Shown here piece by piece: positions 19,571 through 28,941 of a stretch of 47,909 nt of DNA; position 1 is the first letter of the stretch, and every line of letters starts with the position of its first letter. The stretch is from Nanobdellota archaeon (lineage in GTDB: Archaea; Aenigmatarchaeota; Aenigmatarchaeia; Aenigmatarchaeales; Aenigmatarchaeaceae). The translations under genes were made by a program, and so were the position numbers. The stretch covers positions 1-47,909 of the forward strand of contig JAHIEG010000019.1 of NCBI GenBank assembly GCA_018901655.1, read 5' to 3'. The notes under the pieces were generated by a model that was not told the DNA's origin, searched no databases, and saw only the letters and a program-made list of their open reading frames with translations.

Positions 19571-19656
19571 AACTACAATGCATAAAGCATAAATCGTGTT
19601 CTGAGAAAACCAGGGAAACCTATAAAAAGGTTAAAAGTAGCATAATAAGTGATAAT

Positions 19657-20607
19657 ATGCCTAAAGTGAAAAGACCACGAAGAGGGAGTATGGCTTACTG
19701 GCCGAGAAAAAGAGCTAAACGAATTTATCCAAAAATGGTTACATGGTTAAAATCAGATATTCCAGCACCTATTGGGTTTGCAGGATACAAAGCTGGTATG
19801 ACTCATGTTCAACTTGTTGATACAAATACTAATTCTAAAACAAAGGGACAAATTATTGCAACACCAGTTACTGTTCTTGAATGTCCTTCTATTGTTATTC
19901 TTGGTTTTCGTGCTTATTCTAAATTAAAACCAATTGATATTTTTGCTAACAAATTTGATAAAAATCTTTCTAGAAAAATGAGACTTCCTAAAGAACCAAA
20001 AACAATTCTTTCAAAACTTGATGGAAAAATTATTGATTGTGTTCATTTACTTTGTCATACAAAACCAACGTTTAAGAAAAAACCAGAAGTATTTGAAATG
20101 GGTCTTGGTGGTAAAGCAGAAGAGCAACTGGAGTTTGCAAAAGCTAATTTAGGAAAAGAGTTTAAGATTTCTGATATTTTCAAAGCTGGAGATTATATTG
20201 ATGTTAAAGCAGTTACAATTGGAAAAGGATTTCAAGGTGCAGTAAAAAGATTTGGTATTAGTCTTCAAGGAAGAAAAAATGAACAAGCACATAGACATGT
20301 AGGGTGTCATGGACAAAAAGAACCAGGAAAGAGAAGATCAGAAGTTCCACAACCTGGACAAATGGGTTATCATACAAGAACAGAATATTCTAAAAGAATA
20401 TTAAAAGTTGGAACAGGAACTGATATTAATCCAAAAAGTGGATTTTCAAAATATGGTTTAGTAAGAAATGATTATATTTTAATTGAAGGAAGTATTCCGG
20501 GACCTAAGAAAAGATTAGTAAGAATTAGAGGAACAGTGAGAGACAATCAAATAAAATATCCAGTTGAAATAAAATACATTTCATTGGAATCAAAACAAGG
20601 TGTGTAA
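19657..20607 (+). CDS. rpl3: Ribosomal protein uL3
   Basis: RPRRGSMAYWPRKRAKRIYP; HRHVGCHGQKEPGKRRSEVPQPGQMGYHTRTEYSKRI. Confidence 0.97.
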   Translation: MPKVKRPRRGSMAYWPRKRAKRIYPKMVTWLKSDIPAPIGFAGYKAGMTHVQLVDTNTNSKTKGQIIATPVTVLECPSIVILGFRAYSKLKPIDIFANKFDKNLSRKMRLPKEPKTILSKLDGKIIDCVHLLCHTKPTFKKKPEVFEMGLGGKAEEQLEFAKANLGKEFKISDIFKAGDYIDVKAVTIGKGFQGAVKRFGISLQGRKNEQAHRHVGCHGQKEPGKRRSEVPQPGQMGYHTRTEYSKRILKVGTGTDINPKSGFSKYGLVRNDYILIEGSIPGPKKRLVRIRGTVRDNQIKYPVEIKYISLESKQGV

Positions 20608-21399
20608 ATGGCTAAAATATATAATTTACAAGGAAAAGAAAAAGGAAGCATAGAACTTCCAAAAGTATTTAGTTCCGACTACAGACCAGATTTAATTAAG
20701 AGATCATTTTTAGCAATTCAAAGTCATAAGAGGCAACCTTATGGTGCAGATGTAATGGCTGGTAAAAGAACTTCTGCGCATTATCATGGTGTAAGAAAAG
20801 GACCAGCTCATATGATGAATCGTGAAATGTCTAGAATGAAAAGAATACATGGTGGTATGCCAGGTTTAGAATTTACAGCAAGATTTATTGCAGGTGTTGT
20901 AAAAGGTAGAAAAGCACATCCACCAAAGGCATACAAGATATGGGATCAAAAAGTAAATAAAAAAGAAAACGTCATTGCAATTAAATCTGCAATCGCAGCA
21001 ACAGTGTTGTTTGAATTAGTATCGAAGAAACATAAGATTGCTGAAATGGAATTACCAATTATAGTTTCAGACGAAATACAAAGTGTAACAAAATTAAAAG
21101 ATATTGAAAAATTAACTGAAGTATTAAACATAAAATCTGATATTGATAGAGCAAAGATAAAGAAAGTTAGACCTGGTAAAGGAAAGATGAGAGGAAGAAA
21201 ATATAAAAGAAAGAAATCGGTTTTATTTATTGTTTCAGGAAATAAAGGAATTGTTAAAGCAGCTAAAAACTTAACAGGTGTTGACGTTTGTGATGTTTCA
21301 AATATTAATGTTGAACTTTTAGCACCAGGTGCTCATGCAGGAAGATTAACTGTGTTTGATGAAGGTGCAATTAAAAAATTAGGTGAACTATATGGTTAA
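20608..21399 (+). CDS. rpl4: Ribosomal protein uL4
   Basis: IELPKVFSSDYRPDLIKRSFLAIQSHKRQPYGADVMAGKRTSAHYHG. Confidence 0.96.
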   Translation: MAKIYNLQGKEKGSIELPKVFSSDYRPDLIKRSFLAIQSHKRQPYGADVMAGKRTSAHYHGVRKGPAHMMNREMSRMKRIHGGMPGLEFTARFIAGVVKGRKAHPPKAYKIWDQKVNKKENVIAIKSAIAATVLFELVSKKHKIAEMELPIIVSDEIQSVTKLKDIEKLTEVLNIKSDIDRAKIKKVRPGKGKMRGRKYKRKKSVLFIVSGNKGIVKAAKNLTGVDVCDVSNINVELLAPGAHAGRLTVFDEGAIKKLGELYG

Positions 21400-21724
21400 A
21401 AATTCAAGAGCTTATGAAGCAGGAAAAAAAAGAGGAGAGGCAATAGGCACATTGCTTAATAGAGTAAAAAACGAAGAAGACCAAGAAACAATTAAAGAAT
21501 ATGATTATAATACCGGAACACTATTTGCAGAATCAATAGCAGAAGATGCCCACCTAATGTATAATAATAGCACAGCAAAAAATTATTTAATTGGTTTACA
21601 AAAAACATTAATGTCCAAGCAAGGAGGAAAGGATACAAATAAAGAATTTTATAGTGGTTTATTTGGAAAACTTTGTGAAGAAAATGAAGTTCGTGGAATA
21701 ACTATTGGTGATATTCATGGTTAA
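21392..21724 (+). CDS. Unknown small protein between uL4 and uL23
   Basis: ORF overlaps the uL4 stop and the uL23 start; acidic/helical composition. Confidence 0.6.
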   Translation: MVKNSRAYEAGKKRGEAIGTLLNRVKNEEDQETIKEYDYNTGTLFAESIAEDAHLMYNNSTAKNYLIGLQKTLMSKQGGKDTNKEFYSGLFGKLCEENEVRGITIGDIHG

Positions 21725-22004
21725 AGAAAAGAAAACATTTATAGCAGATCCTTGGAAAACAATTAATTATCCTTTGCTTTCAGAAAAAGCAATCGGAAAA
21801 ATCGAAACAGAAAATAAATTAGTATTTATAGTTGATAGAAAATCAACAAAGAAACAAATCAAGTGGGCTGTTGAAAAAGCACTTGAAGTAAAAGTTGATA
21901 GTGTAAAAACAATGATTACACAAAAAGGAAAGAAAAAAGCTTGGGTAAAGTTAACAAAAGATTTTTCAGCGGGTGACATTGCTACAAGATTTGGTATGTT
22001 GTGA
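21717..22004 (+). CDS. rpl23: Ribosomal protein uL23
   Basis: YPLLSEKAIGKIETENKLVFIVDRKSTKKQIKWAVEKALEVKVDSVKT. Confidence 0.95.
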   Translation: MVKEKKTFIADPWKTINYPLLSEKAIGKIETENKLVFIVDRKSTKKQIKWAVEKALEVKVDSVKTMITQKGKKKAWVKLTKDFSAGDIATRFGML

Positions 22005-22008
22005 TATT

Positions 22009-22695
22009 ATGGGAAAGAGAATAATTCAAAGAGCAAGAGGAAAAGGAGGACCAGCTTATGCTAGTCCAGGACATAGATTTGCAGGAAAACCTGTATACAC
22101 ATTTAATACAGCAGAAGTTATTGATATTATTCATGATCCAGCAAGAGACGCACCTCTTGCAAAATTAAGTACAGATAGAGGAGAAAAGTTAATAATTGCT
22201 TCAGATGGTATGAAAGTTGGAGATAAGATAGATATGAAAGGAAATCCAACTGTAGGAAATATAATGTTTTTATCAAAAATTCCAAAGGGTACAGTAATTT
22301 TTGGAATGGAAAATTATCCACACTCTGGACCAAAAATATGTTGTTCACCAGGAACAACTGGAACAGTAGTTGCTCATGATGAAAAGAAGGTTGTAGTTCA
22401 AATGCCTTCAAAGAAATTTAAAAGTTTCCATCCAAATTGTTTAGCAACAGTTGGAAAAGCAGCAGGATGGGGACGAAGAAGTAAAAGAATGTTAAAAGCT
22501 GGTCAGAACTTTTATGCAAAAGGTGCGAGAAATAAATTATGGCCAAGAACATCAGCATCTGCAATGAATCCAGTAGACCACCCATTTGGTGGAAAAACAA
22601 GTCCAGGACAATCAAAGTCAGTATCAAGACACGCACCACCTGGAGCAAAAGTTGGATCAGTTGCATCAAGAAGAACAGGTAAAAGGAAGAGATAG
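22009..22695 (+). CDS. rpl2: Ribosomal protein uL2
   Basis: MGKRIIQRARGKGGPAYASPGHRF; MNPVDHPFGG; start trimmed to the internal ATG. Confidence 0.97.
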   Translation: MGKRIIQRARGKGGPAYASPGHRFAGKPVYTFNTAEVIDIIHDPARDAPLAKLSTDRGEKLIIASDGMKVGDKIDMKGNPTVGNIMFLSKIPKGTVIFGMENYPHSGPKICCSPGTTGTVVAHDEKKVVVQMPSKKFKSFHPNCLATVGKAAGWGRRSKRMLKAGQNFYAKGARNKLWPRTSASAMNPVDHPFGGKTSPGQSKSVSRHAPPGAKVGSVASRRTGKRKR

Positions 22696-22697
22696 TT

Positions 22698-23081
22698 ATG
22701 GCAAAGAAAATTTTTACTTACAAAGGAAAAACAATTGAAGAGCTTCAAGCAATGAGTATGGAAGAATTTATAAAATTAGTTCCAGCAAGACAGAAGAGAA
22801 GTTTAACAAGAGGTATGACAGATAAACAAAAAAGATTCCTTGGAAGATTAAAGAAAACAAATAAACCGATGAAAACAGATTGTAGAAATATTATTATTAT
22901 TCCAGAAATGGTAGGTAAGAAAATTATAATTCATAAAGGAAACGAGTGGGTTCCAATTGAAATAAAAGCAGAGATGATTACTTTTAGATTAGGAGATTTT
23001 GTATTAACAAGAAAAAGAGTACAACATTCATCACCTGGTTTAGGAGCAACAAAGTCATCTAAGTTTACAGCATTGAAGTGA
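22698..23081 (+). CDS. rps19: Ribosomal protein uS19
   Basis: FTYKGKTIEELQAMSMEEFIKLVPARQKRSL; RNIIIIPEMVGKKIIIHKGNEW. Confidence 0.95.
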   Translation: MAKKIFTYKGKTIEELQAMSMEEFIKLVPARQKRSLTRGMTDKQKRFLGRLKKTNKPMKTDCRNIIIIPEMVGKKIIIHKGNEWVPIEIKAEMITFRLGDFVLTRKRVQHSSPGLGATKSSKFTALK

Positions 23082-23085
23082 TAAT

Positions 23086-23508
23086 ATGAGTTACACATTT
23101 CCAATAACAAAAGATATGGTAAAGGCAAAGTCAACTTTGTCAATATCACAGAAACATGCAACTATAGTTTGTAGAGCAATAAATAAAAAAAATTATAAAG
23201 AGGCAACAGAATTTATTAAAAATCTTGCTTCAGAAAAAAAATCATTGGAAGGTAAATATTATACAAAAACTTCAAAGGAGATTTTAATGTTCCTAAAAAC
23301 TTTGGGTTCAAATGCAGAAGCATTAAACAAAGATGCAGATAAAATGAAACTTATGATTTCGGCTCATAAAGGCCCAACATTAATGAGAGGACGAAGAAAA
23401 TGGAGATTTGGAAGACAAATGAAAATTTGTAAAATACAAGCTGTATTGAAAGGTGAAAAAAATGGCACAGGAAAGAGTGTTCGTGAAAAAAGCAATAAAA
23501 ATGCTTGA
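23086..23508 (+). CDS. rpl22: Ribosomal protein uL22
   Basis: ISQKHATIVCRAINKKNYKEATEFIKN; AHKGPTLMRGRRKWRFGRQ. Confidence 0.9.
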   Translation: MSYTFPITKDMVKAKSTLSISQKHATIVCRAINKKNYKEATEFIKNLASEKKSLEGKYYTKTSKEILMFLKTLGSNAEALNKDADKMKLMISAHKGPTLMRGRRKWRFGRQMKICKIQAVLKGEKNGTGKSVREKSNKNA

Positions 23509-24115
23509 AGTAGAAAAATTCCTTGAAGAAGAATTTTCAAGAGCTGGTTATAGCCATAGCGATATTCAAAGAACACCTTTAGCAATTAGAGTTACAATTT
23601 ATGCTCATAAGCCTGGTTTGATAATTGGACGTGGTGGAAAAAATATTGAAAGAGTTACAAATATATTAAAAGATAAATTTGGTTTTGAAAACCCACAAAT
23701 GGATGTTCAAGAAGTTATTGATCCGCATTTGAATGCAGCAATTGTTTCAAAGCAAATTGCAAGCGGAATTGAAAGAGGATTAAATCATAAAAGAGTTGCA
23801 AATATGACAGTAAGAAGAGTAATGGATTCAGGAGCAATTGGAATCGCAATAAGATTATCAGGTAAAATGGGAGGAAACATGAGTAGAACGGAAAAGTTTC
23901 AAGAAGGCTATTTGAAATTTGCAGGAGAAACCGCACAAACATTAGTAAATGAAGCAGATGCAACAGCTCATGTTAAATTGGGAACAATTGGAATTAGAGT
24001 AAAAATACTTACAGAATTACCATCAGATAGATTAACAATGCAGAAACTTATGAGTGGAGAGGAGTTATTACATGTCGATATTGAAGAAAAGACAGTTGAA
24101 AGAACTGAACAATGA
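23462..24115 (+). CDS. rps3: Ribosomal protein uS3
   Basis: KH domain YAHKPGLIIGRGGKNIERVTNILKDKFGFENPQMDVQEV. Confidence 0.96.
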   Translation: MAQERVFVKKAIKMLEVEKFLEEEFSRAGYSHSDIQRTPLAIRVTIYAHKPGLIIGRGGKNIERVTNILKDKFGFENPQMDVQEVIDPHLNAAIVSKQIASGIERGLNHKRVANMTVRRVMDSGAIGIAIRLSGKMGGNMSRTEKFQEGYLKFAGETAQTLVNEADATAHVKLGTIGIRVKILTELPSDRLTMQKLMSGEELLHVDIEEKTVERTEQ

Positions 24116-24272
24116 TGATTTAGTAAAAAGACTTCAGGAATTGAAGTTAGAATTAGCTAAAGAAAGAGCACAAATTGCGATTGGTGGTTCACCTTCAAAT
24201 ACAGGACGTGTGGGACAAACTAGAAGAACCATTGCAAAATTGATTACAGAAAAAAATAAAAGGAGGTTGTAA
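24072..24272 (+). CDS. rpl29: Ribosomal protein uL29
   Basis: LNNDDLVKRLQELKLELAKERAQIAIGGSPSNTGRVGQTRRTIAKLITEKNK. Confidence 0.93.
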   Translation: MSILKKRQLKELNNDDLVKRLQELKLELAKERAQIAIGGSPSNTGRVGQTRRTIAKLITEKNKRRL

Positions 24273-24578
24273 ATGGCTGATATTTGTAATAAATGTGGTT
24301 TGCCAAATGAACTTTGCATATGCGGAACAATTTCAAGGGAAGAAGCAAAGATCAGGGTCTATTTAGACAAAAGGCGATACGGGAAAAAGATGACAATCGT
24401 TGAAGGAATTGAAAAAGAATCAGATCCAGCAAAAATAACAAAAATACTGAAGTCAAAACTTGCCTGTGGTGGAACACTGAAAGGTGGAAGAATTGAACTT
24501 CAAGGCGAACACAGAGAAAAAGTAAAAAAAATATTGATCAAGAATGGATTTGCTGATGAAAAAATTGAGGTTGAGTAA
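24273..24578 (+). CDS. Translation initiation factor aIF1 (SUI1)
   Basis: CNKCGLPNELCICG; RRYGKKMTIVEGI; LACGGTLKGGRIELQGEHREKV. Confidence 0.95.
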   Translation: MADICNKCGLPNELCICGTISREEAKIRVYLDKRRYGKKMTIVEGIEKESDPAKITKILKSKLACGGTLKGGRIELQGEHREKVKKILIKNGFADEKIEVE

Positions 24579-24854
24579 ATGATAACACCAAAAAACCTAA
24601 TAAGACATGAGCTTATTGGTTTACAGGTTGACGTCGTTGAAAGTACAAACAAAGACAACATCGGAATCAGTGGAGTGGTCATAAACGAAACAAAACACAT
24701 GCTTACAATAAAAACAACAAAGGGCTTGAAACGAATTGCAAAAAGATGTACAATATTTGCATTCAAGTTCAGTGGAAAAACAGTCAAAGTCGATGGGAAA
24801 AGAATTGAAAAAAAACCCGAAGACAGAATAAAACTAAAGGTGAAAAAATGGTAA
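24579..24854 (+). CDS. rnp1: RNase P protein component 1 (Rpp29/Pop4)
   Basis: RHELIGLQVDVVESTNKDNIGISGVVINETKHMLTI; conserved position after SUI1. Confidence 0.92.
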   Translation: MITPKNLIRHELIGLQVDVVESTNKDNIGISGVVINETKHMLTIKTTKGLKRIAKRCTIFAFKFSGKTVKVDGKRIEKKPEDRIKLKVKKW

Positions 24855-25171
24855 ACACAATTGTTGAATTAAGAGAAAATGGAGAACATATTCAGTATGA
24901 AATAGATTTAATTCATCTTGAAGAATATAGAAATAAAACTAACAGAGGCTTTGCTGATGCAATGAGTCAGGGAATGATAACTGGTCAGATCAAGGAAGGA
25001 AATTATGAAGATGAGGTAGATAGTTATAATTCAAATATGAAGTTTATTAAAACAGTAAAAGAACACGGTATTAAAATTAAAGGCGATTCGCATGATTACG
25101 AAATCTACCTTAATGTTGATAGTATAATAGAAAGTCAACCAAAAATATTGGGGCCAACAATGCATGGGTGA
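24848..25171 (+). CDS. Unknown small protein between rnp1 and uS17
   Basis: Overlapping start with the rnp1 stop; 107 aa. Confidence 0.6.
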   Translation: MVNTIVELRENGEHIQYEIDLIHLEEYRNKTNRGFADAMSQGMITGQIKEGNYEDEVDSYNSNMKFIKTVKEHGIKIKGDSHDYEIYLNVDSIIESQPKILGPTMHG

Positions 25172-25173
25172 TA

Positions 25174-25500
25174 ATGATGAAAGAAAATATTGGAATCGAA
25201 GCAAAGAAACCAGAAAAAGAATGTAACGATGAAAAATGTCCATGGCATGGAACACTTCCAGTTAGAGGAAGAATTTTTAGTGGAACAGTTACAAGTACAA
25301 AACCATCAAAGACAGCAATTGTCAAATGGAATTATCATTATTTTTTGAAAAAATACGAAAGATACGAAAAAAGAAATACAAGAATTGTTGCATATAATCC
25401 AGAATGCATTAATGCAAAGAAAGGAGACATTGTAAAAATAGCAGAATGTAGACCATTGTCAAAAACAAAATCTTTTATCGTAGTTGAGGTGTTAAAATGA
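25174..25500 (+). CDS. rps17: Ribosomal protein uS17
   Basis: CPWHGTLPVRGRIFSGTVTSTKPSKTAIVKWNYHYFLKKYERYEKRNTRIVAYNPECINAKKGDIVKIAECRPLSKTKSFIVVEV. Confidence 0.96.
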   Translation: MMKENIGIEAKKPEKECNDEKCPWHGTLPVRGRIFSGTVTSTKPSKTAIVKWNYHYFLKKYERYEKRNTRIVAYNPECINAKKGDIVKIAECRPLSKTKSFIVVEVLK

Positions 25501-25895
25501 AACCAATAACATCGACAATTTCAAAAGCACTTCAGGTTGGAAGTAGATTAAAATGTGTAGATAATAGTGGAGCAAAAGAAGCAGAAATTATTGCAGTTAA
25601 AGGTTATCATGGAGTAAAAAATAGAGTTCCTAGATGCGGTGTTGGTAGTTTAGTTATAGTTGCAGTAAAGAAAGGTATTCCAAAAATGAAGCACGAAGTT
25701 CTTCATGCTGTAATTGTAAGACAGAAAAAAGAATATAGAAGACCAAATGGAATGAGAATAAAATTTGAAGACAACGCACTTGTTATAGTAAGTGAAAAAG
25801 GAGAACCAAAAGGAACAAGAATTAAAACACCAATTGCGAAAGAAGCAGTTGAGAGATTTTCAATGATCGGTAAGATCGCAACAACGGTGGTATAA
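25497..25895 (+). CDS. rpl14: Ribosomal protein uL14
   Basis: GSRLKCVDNSGAKEAEIIAVKGY; EYRRPNGMRIKFEDNALVIV. Confidence 0.97.
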   Translation: MKPITSTISKALQVGSRLKCVDNSGAKEAEIIAVKGYHGVKNRVPRCGVGSLVIVAVKKGIPKMKHEVLHAVIVRQKKEYRRPNGMRIKFEDNALVIVSEKGEPKGTRIKTPIAKEAVERFSMIGKIATTVV

Positions 25896-26263
25896 TGAAA
25901 TCAATAAGACCAAGTAAACAAAGAAAAGCTTTGGCACAAGCACCTTTACATAAAAGACAGAAGCTTGTTCATAGTCATTTAGCAAAAAATTTGATAAAAC
26001 AGTATAAGAAAAGAAATTTAGGTTTAAGAAAAGGAGATGAAGTAAAAGTAATGCGGGGAGATTTTAAAGGAAAGACAGGAAAGATTTCAAGTATTAATTT
26101 AAAAACATTAAAAATTTACATTGAAGGAATGAAAAGAAAGAAAGCAACAGGAGACGAAGGTCAAGTTCCATTCCACCCTTCAAACATTATGATTACAAAT
26201 GTAAACATGGATGATAAAATGAGAAAAAAAATAATTCAAAAGGTGAAATCAAATGTGGCTTAA
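25895..26263 (+). CDS. rpl24: Ribosomal protein uL24
   Basis: SKQRKALAQAPLHKRQKLVHSHLAKNL; RKGDEVKVMRGDFKGKTGKI. Confidence 0.96.
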   Translation: MKSIRPSKQRKALAQAPLHKRQKLVHSHLAKNLIKQYKKRNLGLRKGDEVKVMRGDFKGKTGKISSINLKTLKIYIEGMKRKKATGDEGQVPFHPSNIMITNVNMDDKMRKKIIQKVKSNVA

Positions 26264-26906
26264 AAGAATATCAGCACCAAGTTGGTGGCCAATCAAAAGA
26301 AAGACGCATAAATTCATAACAACAGTTAGAGGACCACATGCAGATGCATTGTCTCTACATGTTTTAGTTAGAGATGTTTTAGGATTGGCAGAAACTGGTA
26401 AAGAAGCAAAGACAATAATTACTTCAGGTAATGTTTTAGTAGATGGAAAGAAAAGAAAAGATATTAAATTCGGCGTAGGTTCAATGGATGTTATAGAAAT
26501 TCCTTTAATGAAAAAATCTTGGAGAGCTGTTCCTAGAAAAGGATTGACGTTTATTGAAGCTGATGATAATAAAATTAAATTATGTAGAATTAATGGAAAA
26601 AGAAACATCAAGAAAGGAAAAACACAATACAATCTTCATGATGGAAAAAATATACTTTCAGATAAAAAATACAATACAAAAGATTCATTGTTATTAGAAA
26701 TCCCTTCATTAAAAATAACTGATCATGTTGAATTCAAAGAAGGAAATCTTGCATTTGTTACAAGGGGAAGTCATGATGGTTTAATGTCAAAAATAAAAAC
26801 AATTGATAAGATTAATAAAAGAGTTTGGTTAAATGGAGAAATTGAAGTTCCAATTAAAAATATTATGATGGTTGGTAAAGACAAACCATTAGTAAAGGTT
26901 GAGTAA
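26253..26906 (+). CDS. rps4e: Ribosomal protein eS4
   Basis: MWLKRISAPSWWPIKRKTHKFITTVRGPHADALSLHVLVRDVLGLAET. Confidence 0.96.
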   Translation: MWLKRISAPSWWPIKRKTHKFITTVRGPHADALSLHVLVRDVLGLAETGKEAKTIITSGNVLVDGKKRKDIKFGVGSMDVIEIPLMKKSWRAVPRKGLTFIEADDNKIKLCRINGKRNIKKGKTQYNLHDGKNILSDKKYNTKDSLLLEIPSLKITDHVEFKEGNLAFVTRGSHDGLMSKIKTIDKINKRVWLNGEIEVPIKNIMMVGKDKPLVKVE

Positions 26907-26907
26907 A

Positions 26908-27408
26908 ATGAATAAGATGAGAGAAATCAAAGTTGAAAAAGTAACTATTAACATTGGAACTGGAGAACCAGGAGCAAAATTAGACAAAGCAATAAAATTA
27001 CTTTCACAAATTACAGGAAAGAAACCTGTTTCAACATTTACAAAGGGCAGAACGACATTCGGAAGTCCAAAGGGAAAAATAATTGGTTGTAAAGTAACAT
27101 TACGAAATGAAGATGCAATGAAATTCCTTAAAGATGCACTTAGTGTAATTGAAACAAAATTATCAAAAAAGTGTTTTGATAAACAAGGAAATTTTTCCTT
27201 TGGTGTTAAGGAACACATCGATTTACCCGGTTTAAAGTATAATCCTGACATCGGAATATATGGAATGGATGTTTGCGTAACATTAGAACGAAGAGGATTT
27301 AGAGTTAAGAGAAAGAAAAATCCTGCAAAGATTGGAGCAAATCATTTGATAACAGCTCAGGATGCGAGTGGTTTTGCAGTGAAAGAATTAGGAGTAAGAT
27401 TAGAATGA
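26908..27408 (+). CDS. rpl5: Ribosomal protein uL5
   Basis: MREIKVEKVTINIGTGEPGAKLDKAIKLLSQITGKKPV. Confidence 0.96.
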   Translation: MNKMREIKVEKVTINIGTGEPGAKLDKAIKLLSQITGKKPVSTFTKGRTTFGSPKGKIIGCKVTLRNEDAMKFLKDALSVIETKLSKKCFDKQGNFSFGVKEHIDLPGLKYNPDIGIYGMDVCVTLERRGFRVKRKKNPAKIGANHLITAQDASGFAVKELGVRLE

Positions 27409-27563
27409 AAAGTGTAAAGAAACTGAGAAAATTTGGAAGAGGAACAATTGAATGTAGACAGTGCCATAAACGAAGAGGCGTGATAAGACAATATGGTTTA
27501 TTATATTGTCGAAATTGTTTCAGAGAAGTTGCAAAAAGTCTTGGTTTCAAAAAATTTAGGTGA
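27405..27563 (+). CDS. rps14: Ribosomal protein uS14 (zinc-binding form; absent from the supplied ORF track)
   Basis: Own translation: MKSVKKLRKFGRGTIECRQCHKRRGVIRQYGLLYCRNCFREVAKSLGFKKFR. Confidence 0.95.
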   Translation: MKSVKKLRKFGRGTIECRQCHKRRGVIRQYGLLYCRNCFREVAKSLGFKKFR

Positions 27564-27568
27564 AAATA

Positions 27569-27955
27569 ATGAGACATGATGTACTATCAGATGTATTGTC
27601 TGCAGTAAAGAACGCAGATAATGTTGGTAAAACGGAAACAATAGTTTCAGCTTCAAATATGGTTAAGGAGATTTTGATAATTTTCCAAAAAAATGGTTAT
27701 ATTGGAAACTTTGAAATGATCGAAGACGGAAAGGGGAATCAGTTTAAAATTGAATTGTTTGGTAAGATAAACAATTGTGGTTCAATAAGACCGAGATATT
27801 CAACTAAAGCAGATAATTATGAAAAATGGGAAAGAAGATTTTTGCCAGCAGCAAATGTTGGTTTATTAATCGTATCAACTTCCCAAGGAATAGTGACATA
27901 TCATGAGTCAAAAGAAAAGAAAATAGGAGGAAAGTTGTTAGCCTTCATATATTAA
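27569..27955 (+). CDS. rps8: Ribosomal protein uS8
   Basis: MRHDVLSDVLSAVKNADNVGKTE...GLLIVSTSQGIVTYHESKEKKIGGKLLAFIY. Confidence 0.95.
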   Translation: MRHDVLSDVLSAVKNADNVGKTETIVSASNMVKEILIIFQKNGYIGNFEMIEDGKGNQFKIELFGKINNCGSIRPRYSTKADNYEKWERRFLPAANVGLLIVSTSQGIVTYHESKEKKIGGKLLAFIY

Positions 27956-27964
27956 GTGATTAAA

Positions 27965-28501
27965 ATGGAAAAAATAGTTACAATACCAGATGGAATAAAT
28001 GTTGAAATTGATAACATGAAAGTTACAATTAGTAATGATAAGGGTCAACTTCAGAAAGAATTTATTCATCCAATGTTTGCTGGAAAGATAATTATATCTA
28101 AAGAAGGAAATCAAGTCAAAATAAGTTCAATTAATGAAAAAAGAAAAGTAAAGGCAATGGTTGGAACAATATCAGCACACATGAATAATATGATTAGGGG
28201 TTTGACAGAAGGTTATACTTATACATTAAAAATAGTTTACATGCATTTTCCTTTTACAGTTAAAATAGATGGAAATAATGTAACTATAAACAATTTCCTT
28301 GGAGAAAAAGCATTAAGAAAAGCAAAACTACATGGAGATGTAAAGGTTGAAATCAAGGGCGATGAGATAATTGTAAGTGGAGTAAATAGAGAAGATGTTG
28401 GTCAAACATGTGGAAATATTGAAAGAGCAACAAGAATTACCAAAAGAGATAGAAGAGTATTTCAAGATGGAATATTCATATCAACAAAGGGACGATTATG
28501 A
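27965..28501 (+). CDS. rpl6: Ribosomal protein uL6
   Basis: MVGTISAHMNNMIRGLTEGYTYTLKIVYMHFPFTVKIDGN...NFLGEKALRKAKL. Confidence 0.96.
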   Translation: MEKIVTIPDGINVEIDNMKVTISNDKGQLQKEFIHPMFAGKIIISKEGNQVKISSINEKRKVKAMVGTISAHMNNMIRGLTEGYTYTLKIVYMHFPFTVKIDGNNVTINNFLGEKALRKAKLHGDVKVEIKGDEIIVSGVNREDVGQTCGNIERATRITKRDRRVFQDGIFISTKGRL

Positions 28502-28941
28502 GATTATTAAATTTAAGACGAAAATTAAAAAGAAAGAAGCCAACTTTCCGAAGACAAAATGCTGGGATATTTTTAAGAATTGGAGAGAAGTGGAGAAAGC
28601 CAAGAGGAGTTAGTAGTAAACTTAGAAGACATAAGCATAAGAGAGGAAAACTTCCAAATCCAGGTTATTCGAGTCCGGTGGCAGTAAGATTTTTACACCC
28701 ATGTGGACTTGCAGAAGTTTCAGTTTCGAATATAAACGATTTGGTTGCAATTGATAATAAAATACAATGTGCAAGAATAGCAGCAAAAGTAGGAAATAAG
28801 AAAAGAATTGATATTCAGAAAAAAGCTGAAGAGCTTAAAATTAAAGTGTTAAACGTAAGAAAAATTGAATTAAAGAAAAAAGTAAAGAAAGTTATGAAAG
28901 AAGAAGTGAAAGTAGAAAAGAAAAACGAGGCTGTTAAATAA
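28498..28941 (+). CDS. rpl32e: Ribosomal protein eL32
   Basis: KPTFRRQNAGIFLRIGEKWRKPRGVSSKLRRHKHKRGKLPNPGYSSPVAVRFLHPCG. Confidence 0.94.
   Translation: MRLLNLRRKLKRKKPTFRRQNAGIFLRIGEKWRKPRGVSSKLRRHKHKRGKLPNPGYSSPVAVRFLHPCGLAEVSVSNINDLVAIDNKIQCARIAAKVGNKKRIDIQKKAEELKIKVLNVRKIELKKKVKKVMKEEVKVEKKNEAVK

Noticed and set aside
22127-23963. Multiple antisense ORFs over uL2, uS19, uL22 and uS3
   Set aside because: L/F-rich shadow ORFs typical of AT-rich coding sequence.
26893-26906. aaaggttgag at the end of eS4 resembling the cbf5 repeat
   Set aside because: Only KVE codons match; the preceding ACTGATAGG core is absent, so treated as coincidence.
28395-28613. 72-aa ORF in another frame across the uL6/eL32 junction
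   Set aside because: Overlaps two well-supported ribosomal genes; shadow frame.
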